Below, in pieces: positions 19,916-20,213 of a stretch of 20,213 nt of DNA. The stretch comes from Leptospira adleri (GTDB lineage Bacteria; Spirochaetota; Leptospiria; Leptospirales; Leptospiraceae), in contig NZ_NPDU01000080.1 in NCBI RefSeq assembly GCF_002811985.1, positions 1 through 20,213 of the forward strand, given 5' to 3'. Position 1 is the stretch's first letter. The number at the start of each line of letters is the position of its first letter. Under the pieces are notes generated by a model. It did no database searches, had not been told where the DNA came from, and was given only the letters and a program-made list of their open reading frames with translations. Made by a program: the position numbers and the translations under genes.

Positions 19916-20213
19916 CGTTCAGTTGTTCGGGCTTTAGCCTCTCTTTTACCGAAACTTGTTTGCAAAACGAGTTCGGATCGCCACGTCCTCAACTTGACTT
20001 TCGAACCCAAATTTCGTTTCAAAAATCGGTAATTTAGACTTTCTGCATCTAATTTGCAATCGAAATCAGAGCTAAACTGCTGTCGGGCCTCCGTTATATT
20101 CGTCAAAACATCTGCGATTTTAATTTATGCGAGGCTCAGCGTAGTCTTTGCGGAATCGCTGCATTTCCGTCGCTATTGTAAGAGGCCGTCGCATTCGCTT
20201 GTCCGTGTTTGCT
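19916..20213. other. Right flank of the transposase, no supported gene
   Basis: No convincing gene. Bases 20080-20088 (CTGTCGGGC) are the reverse complement of GCCCGACAG and match eight of nine bases of GCCTGACAG at 18761-18769 left of the transposase. These may be inner parts of the terminal inverted repeats of a ~1.3-kb element, but I could not find full ends or a target-site duplication. An imperfect hairpin (CCGAAACT to AGTTCGG) lies at about 19950-19978. Confidence 0.45.

Noticed and set aside
19897..20106. Minus-strand 69-codon frame at the right edge
   Set aside because: TTG start, overlaps the end of the transposase, no motif; could be part of a dispersed repeat but cannot be supported.

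Overview
The window reads as chromosomal DNA of a spirochaete of the genus Leptospira. The grounds are codon use and moderate G+C, spirochaete-style lipoprotein and export signals, a TonB receptor under a cobalamin riboswitch, many exported proteins without clear families, and a CHASE3 kinase/Rcp-type regulator operon. I infer the genus from overall pattern and cannot name the species.

Layout. 1-1049 (-) is an HtrA/DegP-type periplasmic protease cut by the window edge. Behind it lies a shortened paralogue (1267-1872, -) that has lost the catalytic serine and PDZ domain. Thymidylate kinase tmk (1980-2600, +) diverges from it. A small exported protein (2693-3079, -) is followed by tRNA-Arg(CCG) at 3208-3279 and three tandem copies of a ~95-bp structured repeat (3287-3597). 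An SRPBCC-fold protein and an ankyrin-repeat protein (3914-5089, -) form a small unit.

5266-8563 (-) holds a TonB-dependent receptor and a beta-propeller lipoprotein one base apart, downstream of a recognisable cobalamin riboswitch (about 8680-8895). Together they look like a vitamin B12 uptake module similar in plan to BtuB-BtuG of Bacteroidetes. Between this module and the next operon is a 92-bp, ~96% identical copy of the 3' end of the capA-like gene at 13235. 9094-12716 (-) is a tightly packed operon of three exported proteins: a TPR protein, a 728-aa protein with calcium-loop-like motifs, and a 203-aa protein of unknown role. 13235-14284 (-) encodes an exported CapA-family protein with a clear terminator behind it, and a SAM methyltransferase (14372-15238, +) diverges from it.

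15714-18725 (+) is a three-gene phosphorelay: CHASE3 membrane histidine kinase, single-domain response regulator, and soluble receiver-histidine kinase. The reading frames overlap, so translation is probably coupled. The window ends with a DDE integrase-type transposase (18784-19915, +) broken by one extra A in a nine-A run; its true C-terminus can be read in the next frame.

The strongest lead for something undescribed is the riboswitch-controlled receptor/beta-propeller pair. Next are the three-gene exported operon, the tRNA-linked repeat array and the chimeric HtrA remnant.
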